Source of the DNA: Cheiracanthium punctorium
Taxonomy: Eukaryota; Arthropoda; Arachnida; Araneae; Cheiracanthiidae
Reading direction: 5' to 3'
Assembly (NCBI GenBank): GCA_038373885.1
Contig: JAWZYV010012407.1
Location: forward strand, 276,961-340,960
DNA: 64,000 nucleotides
Made by a program: the position numbers and the translations under genes. Position 1 is the stretch's first letter. Each line of letters opens with the position of its first letter. The notes beneath the pieces are model-generated. The model was not told where the DNA came from. It saw nothing but the letters and a program-made list of their open reading frames with translations, and made no database searches. This document shows, piece after piece, positions 58,595 to 64,000 of the stretch.

Positions 58595-58904
58595 ACTTGT
58601 TGTTGTTGTCAGGTAGAAGATAGGTATCCTCACAGTCATCTAGTGGTTCACTTTTAATTTTAGGCTGGGGACGCACTGGCTGCTGGCTGGGTGTCTGTAC
58701 GACCTCAGCATCACTCTTTTGGCCCCATGGGACAGTACTATTTATCAGGAAAAGTTGTGGCATCTGTTGTAAGCCCATCCCCACTGGAAATATTATCTTA
58801 TTCAATTTTATGGGCTGAGGTTGAGGTTTTTCTGGTGGTTTGGGAAGGATTTTGACAACTAAATGGAACAAGTTTCCAATCAGTTCAGGAGAATTCCCAG
58901 ACAT
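58595..58904 (-). CDS. Exon 1 of the 481-codon gene (start exon)
   Basis: The ATG at 58904-58902 is chosen because an in-frame TAG lies 33 bases upstream. Codons 1-103 plus one base; the donor AAGT|GTAAGC leaves phase 1, matching exon 2. The product starts MSGNSPELIGNLFHLVVKIL, then a Pro/Gln-rich low-complexity region (PKPPEKPQPQP). It ends with QPKIKSEPLDDCED, a classic psi-K-x-E sumoylation consensus in an acidic context. That suggests a nuclear regulatory protein, by inference only. The next exon is 7.2 kb away, and intron 1 holds the Penelope-like and several other elements. No promoter was identified upstream. Confidence 0.75.
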
Positions 58905-60068
58905 AGCATTAATACTTAATGATTCATTGATAGGCTAGTCCATAAGTATGAGTTTATTTAATTAATGATTTATACATCTAATGAAAATTAAAATTAAAGT
59001 AACAATGACAAAAGATAAAAAATTTATGTACAAATTAAATTTTAAACAGTATACAAATGTGAAATGCTATGCATTAAATAATATATAACAAATTTATTAA
59101 TATTTATACATGGCATGTGTATAATACACACTACATATATTACTTACTTCTCTTTTTTCTGAAAAATGAAAGCATTAAATTAAAAATACAACTAACAAAA
59201 AAGCAATACACACAATTTTAAGGATTTTATAAAACAACATTATTTTACATTTTCTTTATATAACAAATAAGATAGGATTTTTACAAATTTAAGAGTCATT
59301 TAAAATATACATAGCATTTATGTCAGTTTATTAGTCAATATGAAGCCTTCTCTCATTAAAGTTCACAACTATTAATACAATAGAGTTTCTCACATTAATA
59401 CAACATCAACACAAAAAAATAATATTAAAGTTTTAAAAAAGTTCTCCAAGATGGCACATTACATAACTGCAATATAATTTTCAGTAATAATTATTATATG
59501 TTACATTTTAATAGACAGAAATAATGAAAATAACAATGTAGATAAGTAAACAAATCAGAAAATAAGTTATTCATTACTTACAAGTTTTCTTTTTCGTACA
59601 CACTGAAACTGCAAAAGAATATATAGATATGTACACATAAAAATTTACAAGTTAATGCTTCGGGAGAAAAAAATCTAATACTTTATATACTTAAAAACAA
59701 CATAATAATACTTTTTTTTTTTACAATTTTATATATTTAATTTAAGATTTTAAATTTTCAAATGAGTTTTAATTTGTTTTATCAGCAGAAGTTAGCTATT
59801 TTTAGAGCCAATTTCATTCAAATGATTTGATAAAGCATAATATTCGTATTCATTTCATACAGTGACATAGTGAAGGGGGGGAGGGGGTTTATCATGCCCT
59901 TGTGCAGCTCGCAGAGGGGTGCTTTATTGTCGCTAAGACAAAAAAAGTTGACAAAAAATAGGAGAGAAGAGCACCAAAACGGGTCGCTGGGTGCCAGTTC
60001 TACTCGCCATGCCACTGATGTCATATAAATTATCAAATGATTTTATTGACGCCTTGGTATAACGAACA
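58905..60068 (-). other. Upstream of the start exon; two microexon-like segments
   Basis: AT-rich, no gene otherwise. On the minus strand a 27-base segment (59608-59582) stands between TTCTTTTGCAG and GTAAGTAA. An 11-base segment (59158-59148) stands between CATTTTTCAG and GTAAGTAA. Both could be 5' UTR or coding microexons of the gene below. Confidence 0.35.
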
Positions 60069-61328
60069 GGGTTCAAGTTGCCACTCAATTTCTAAAACAA
60101 AATTCCGTGAAATTTCCATATTTCCAGAGTATCCTTCATAAAATTCCAGACTATATTGTTTCAATGTATTTTAATTTAGAAATATCATGCCATATCCAAG
60201 CAAATCATCATTAATCCTTTACATACCTACGTCAAGTTATATTTGCTGCTTACCACAACAAACAGGTTAAGGTTATCATTTCTGTTAATAGAAATATAAA
60301 ACTCATTTATGGCCATCCATACTAATTTCAGTGTGCCCCGTGTCTCATAGTTGAACTTTAGAAAGATGGCCACTTTACATCAGCTGTTGCAAACTTGAAA
60401 CTGTGCATTTTACGCTGCTGACAAAATGAAAAATCTGATGTCGAAGAAATCAGTGCTCCGGTAACAAAAAAGTACTCATAAAAGTTGGATACTTCAATGA
60501 GTATCCAACTTTTATGAGTACATGAGGATTCATACTCATTTTTCAAAATGAAAATTAAAGAGTTTTTAAGGACCCCAAATTTTTTTTTAAGGAGTCCACT
60601 TTTTTTCAGGACTACTGATGTAACTATTCGCAGAAATGGCTGTTGTATCTTTGCTACAGCAAGAAAAAAATTCAGTTGGACTGGCAATAAGTCGTCTTTT
60701 AGTGCTTCCAACACAATCCAATACAATGTGCTCTTTGGTTTGGTTTTTCTCTCAACAGATTATTTCAATTTCCCTTTCCGCAGCAAGCACAATTTTCAAG
60801 CCACCTATGCTTACAAAGCTTATATAACATCTTCCCAGACCCAGAGAGTTGCAAACAGCCCTCACTTCTTGCCAGCGAATCCTTGAACAACCAATGTGGG
60901 GTTGAGAGAAAACTTTCTATATCCCAATCAGTAGCTCTACAGCCATGTTTGAAAATGTAATAAAGAAGCATCTTGTAATAAAGAAAATACCTTCCAGTTA
61001 ACTGATGAGCCATCCACTGACAAATTAACAACTTTGGGAAAGTTCAGTTTATTAGTTTCGCTGTAAATAGCAGATAATGTGTCCTCGCAACGTTTCCTCA
61101 CCATGCCAAAATCAAACATTAAATATCCATCTGCTTCTTTTGAACTGCGGTGTTCAGACTTTCATCAAACAGGTTGCACATTTTGTTAATCGCGGACATC
61201 GCTTACTGCTGCGAATGTAAAATTAAAGAGTTTTTAAGGAGTGCCATCTAATAGTTAGGAGTTTTAAGGGCCCTTAATTTTGTTAAATGAATATTAAGGA
61301 GTTTTTAAGGAGCGTATGAAACCTGTCA
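60069..61328 (-). mobile_element. hAT-like element, decayed
   Basis: The left side opens CAGGGTTCAAG and the right side closes GAAACCTG. The minus strand between holds a broken transposase. Repeats of AGAGTTTTTAAGGA near 60560 and 61230-61310 are subterminal words. No duplication was found, so the borders are approximate. Confidence 0.55.
60358..61150 (-). pseudogene. hAT-like transposase relic
   Basis: Minus-strand text in changing frames: MFDFGMVRKRCEDTLSAIYS, then LNFPKVVNLSVDGSSVNWK, then CRATDWDIESFLSTPHWLFK with LCKHRWLENCA, then KDDLLPVQLNFFLAVAKIQQPFL. The C-K-x-RWLEN and DxLLPxxLxFF blocks recall hAT-like transposase-derived proteins common in arthropod genomes. Frames break repeatedly. 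A 22-bp-arm hairpin (60470-60515) interrupts the end. Confidence 0.6.
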
Positions 61329-62236
61329 TCATTAAAGCCCAAACACAGTTTGTTATTTATAAAAATAATTTTTCTTTCTGGTAGAGTAGACCTGAAGAAT
61401 TTTCCTTTCTATGAGTACGATTTTAAAATTGTATATGTATAGGTTATCTGATTTTTAAACTCAACTTTAACTATTCAGTTATTCTTATTTTACTTTTTTA
61501 CATACATTAGTAGATAAAGTCCTTTATAGTTTCAATTACAACAGGTGCTAGATTCTTTTTATGTATTTGTCCAAATCTGCTAGCTGATTGATCCAATCAT
61601 GCGAATTATATATATTTTTAATAAAACTTTTTCATGAATGGTAAAATTATTTTGGCTATGGTATAGCTGTAAGCGATTTAACTTTTTTACCTTAATAAAG
61701 CGGTTTTGTTAAATTAAATATGGAAAAAGATTGTTAAAAAATCAGAGAATGTGAGGATTTTCCTTTCTTTTAAAATAATGCAAGGCTAAAATGTGCTTTA
61801 GCCCACTGCTTGGCGACGTTTTCTTGGAGTGACAATAAATGCACCAAATATTACAAATTTCATTTTTCAGAGCCGTGGAAAGATCCAAAATATCATGCAT
61901 TTTAAAGCATGCGTAATTGTTATTTTTTATTCTCTACTGTTTGACATTGTGAAAGTAACGAATATGCTTGCTCTAATTGACATCACTGAGCTACTAATTT
62001 GCATTTATGCACATGTATTATTGTTATTTTTTTGTAACTTTGTAACCTAGTTCTTCTAATTTACTTAGGTTTATCAGTTAATGATGACAACACCCTGTCA
62101 AAAAAAGTATTTGAGTAAAAGTGAAATGCCTTACATTTGCTTCATACATTAAAAATTATTTATCATTAAACGAAAGGCTACATATAATTAAAAGTTTTCA
62201 TATTTTTGTTGAACATGATAGTGTGATGTTTTTAGT
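61329..62236. other. No gene seen
   Basis: AT-rich. Open frames are short and unrecognisable. Confidence 0.55.
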
Positions 62237-62600
62237 TCAGCAAAGGGCCAGAGGTAGCATATTTTTGAGGGGCTTCCTATAGCAATGGCCGGACCCAGGG
62301 GTGTTTTTTTGTTGGGAGGGGGGTCTCACAAACGGTCAGCGGTAGAATATTTTTGAGCCCCCCAACAGCGATAGCCAGACACAGGGATGTTTTTTTTTGA
62401 CTCGCAAAGGCCCAGCAGTAGCATATTTTTGAGGGGCCCTACAGCAATGGCTGGACCCAGGGATGTGTTTTGGGGTCTTGCAAAGGGTCAGCGGTAGCAT
62501 ATTTTTGAGGGGGTCCCTACAGCAATGGCCATATTCAAGGATGTTTTCTGGGGTTTCACAAAGGACTGGTGGTATACCAGTATGCATCTGACTGGTGGTA
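62237..62600. repeat. Minisatellite of about 78 bp, four to five units
   Basis: Units start with CAAAGGGCCAGAGGTAGCAT-like text near 62240, 62327, 62403 and 62479, with a partial unit near 62558. Each has ATATTTTTGAGGGG, AGCAATGGCCGGACCCAGGG and a T-rich end. It produces spurious open frames on the minus strand. Confidence 0.8.
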
Positions 62601-63744
62601 TCAGATGCATTTTGGAGGGGCTCCCCTTTTTTGTTTTTAATAGTTTGTTATTTTTAAATAAATGTTCCATGTTAAAAAAATACCTGGTTTTCCTAAATCC
62701 TCACTCTGTTTACATCATTTCTGCATCTGCAGTTCATCTTGGGAAAATAATTATAAAAATCAAGTGTGCTTCCTCTATGGTTGAATTCCATAGCCTTTTG
62801 CATCACACACACATTGCCAAAAAAGAAAGAAACCAAAATAATGGAACACAGAGATTATGATCTGAACTGAACAGAGCAGAATTTACAATCCCAGAGGCAT
62901 TCCAGAAACGTGCCAACTCACCAGTTTGTTGACAATCGCCAAGCAGAGGGCTGATGCGCATTTTCACCTAATGCAATTTGCCCCCCAACATATTTAACAG
63001 AATTTATGCACAACAATAAAGCTTGCTTATGCTAAATAATCTGAAAATGTGTGTGTGTGTGTGGGGGAGGTATATATTCTGATATTCAACTCTCTGCATG
63101 ATTATGAAAAATTTCAAGCTGTGGATTATGTTTCAAGAGCATGACTTTTTCTTTTTGAGTAATGACTTTAAAAGTTTTGTTATGGAGTGATATAAACCAC
63201 AAGTGTTCCAGTGCCAGTGATGAGCATAAGTATATATATTAGGATTATGTTTAGGGGGGGGGATTTATTATATATTCATAATAGACAAAGTAGACCATAG
63301 GGGCTCTATTCTGAGCATGCAGAGGAGCATTTCAACAATATTATTATACTGTGACGGTAAATTACTTATTGAATAATGCAAAATGGTGTATTATGTAAAA
63401 TGCTCAATGACACAGAAATCAAAATTAAATTAATATTTTTATTTCAATTCAATGAATAAATTTTAAAAACGAGCAATATATCTTTTTAAAAACTAAGATC
63501 ATTAATGCTATAAATATCTGGAACAGAGATCCAAATTTAAACAACAAAAATATAGTCTCTCTATATAAAAAATACATAAAAGTAACGAAAATTTAATACT
63601 GTGAAGCAAGCAAATATCAAATCAGATATAAAAAGCATTAAAAAGGATATAAGACAGACGCTTATAACAGTAACTCAGATGCAAAATCAAAACAAATAAA
63701 TAAATTTATTCTAAGAACATATCGGCCAAACAAAAATACTTTCA
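62601..63744. other. No gene seen
   Basis: AT-rich sequence with a (GT)n tract near 63048-63062 and a G run near 63255. No recognised repeat or exon. Confidence 0.5.
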
Positions 63745-64000
63745 TTTTGCCGTTTTATTGGAGTCAGAAGGATGCCTGCCACTCTCTTCTTCTCAACAGG
63801 TGCATTCGTAAGCGACAAACTCCCTGCACGAGTTTAAGAAAACTGCAATGCAAGTGTTTTATGTTCAGTACTATCAGTGGCTACCAGTTTCTTTTGACTT
63901 TACGAACAACTTCAGTTTGGAGTTTATTTAGTTTCGTCGCCTAGGAGACGTTGTTTACAATTCGCGAATGCCTTATTTTTGCTGAGGAGAGTTTTTAGTA
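63745..64000. other. GC-richer end of the window, possible promoter or exon edge
   Basis: Composition rises with several CpGs relative to the flank. GTCGCCTAGGAGAC (63936-63949) is close to an RFX-type X-box palindrome. An open frame at 63747-63944 (plus) has no recognisable family. This may be the start of another transcription unit, or unrelated. Confidence 0.25.

Noticed and set aside
62336..62670. Cys/Pro-rich minus-strand frames
   Set aside because: They are translations of the 78-bp minisatellite; the apparent repeats are DNA repeats, not protein domains.

Overview
This is an AT-rich animal nuclear window, not prokaryotic. It has spliced genes with long introns, many short class II transposon derivatives, and relics of non-LTR and Penelope-type retroelements. 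An arthropod is likely. The mix of mariner/IS630-type elements with an N-terminal helix-turn-helix, GCCCGAGC-rich hAT derivatives and a lola-like zinc-finger locus fits a chelicerate such as a spider, but that is inference only.

Plus strand, about 10.8-37.7 kb: five separate exons each encode one pair of C2H2 zinc fingers. They lie at 10870-11102, 14703-14926, 22641-22861, 31642-31922 and 37437-37660. All follow a splice acceptor, all start in phase 1, and all end in a stop codon. Finger 1 is C-x2-C-x12-H-x3-H. Finger 2 is C-x2-C-x12-H-x4-H with an F-x-W-K core. This is the layout of mutually alternative 3' terminal exons in a lola/tramtrack-like BTB-zinc-finger gene. The shared 5' exons (BTB domain) are not in the window. 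The lengths between the exons are introns crowded with transposons.

Minus strand, 58.9-44.1 kb: six exons with compatible splice sites and phases assemble into one 481-codon gene that runs convergently to the zinc-finger locus. I recognise its middle and C-terminal parts as resembling an uncharacterised metazoan protein family, but I cannot give a function.

The rest is mobile DNA. It includes six TTAA-flanked piggyBac-type MITEs in four families and hAT-type MITEs with exact 8-bp target duplications. There are nested pogo/Tigger-like elements, one carrying a tRNA-derived SINE with an exact 15-bp duplication. A degraded mariner/IS630 transposase gene at 22.9-25.0 kb is itself interrupted twice. 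There are two LINE relics and a hAT transposase relic at 60.1-61.3 kb. A Penelope-like element at 56.65-58.18 kb has long inverted ends. The Penelope ends and two separate foldback insertions share a hammerhead-ribozyme-like motif. Other notable structures are an 837-bp element with perfect 27-bp terminal repeats and a perfect 96-bp palindrome.
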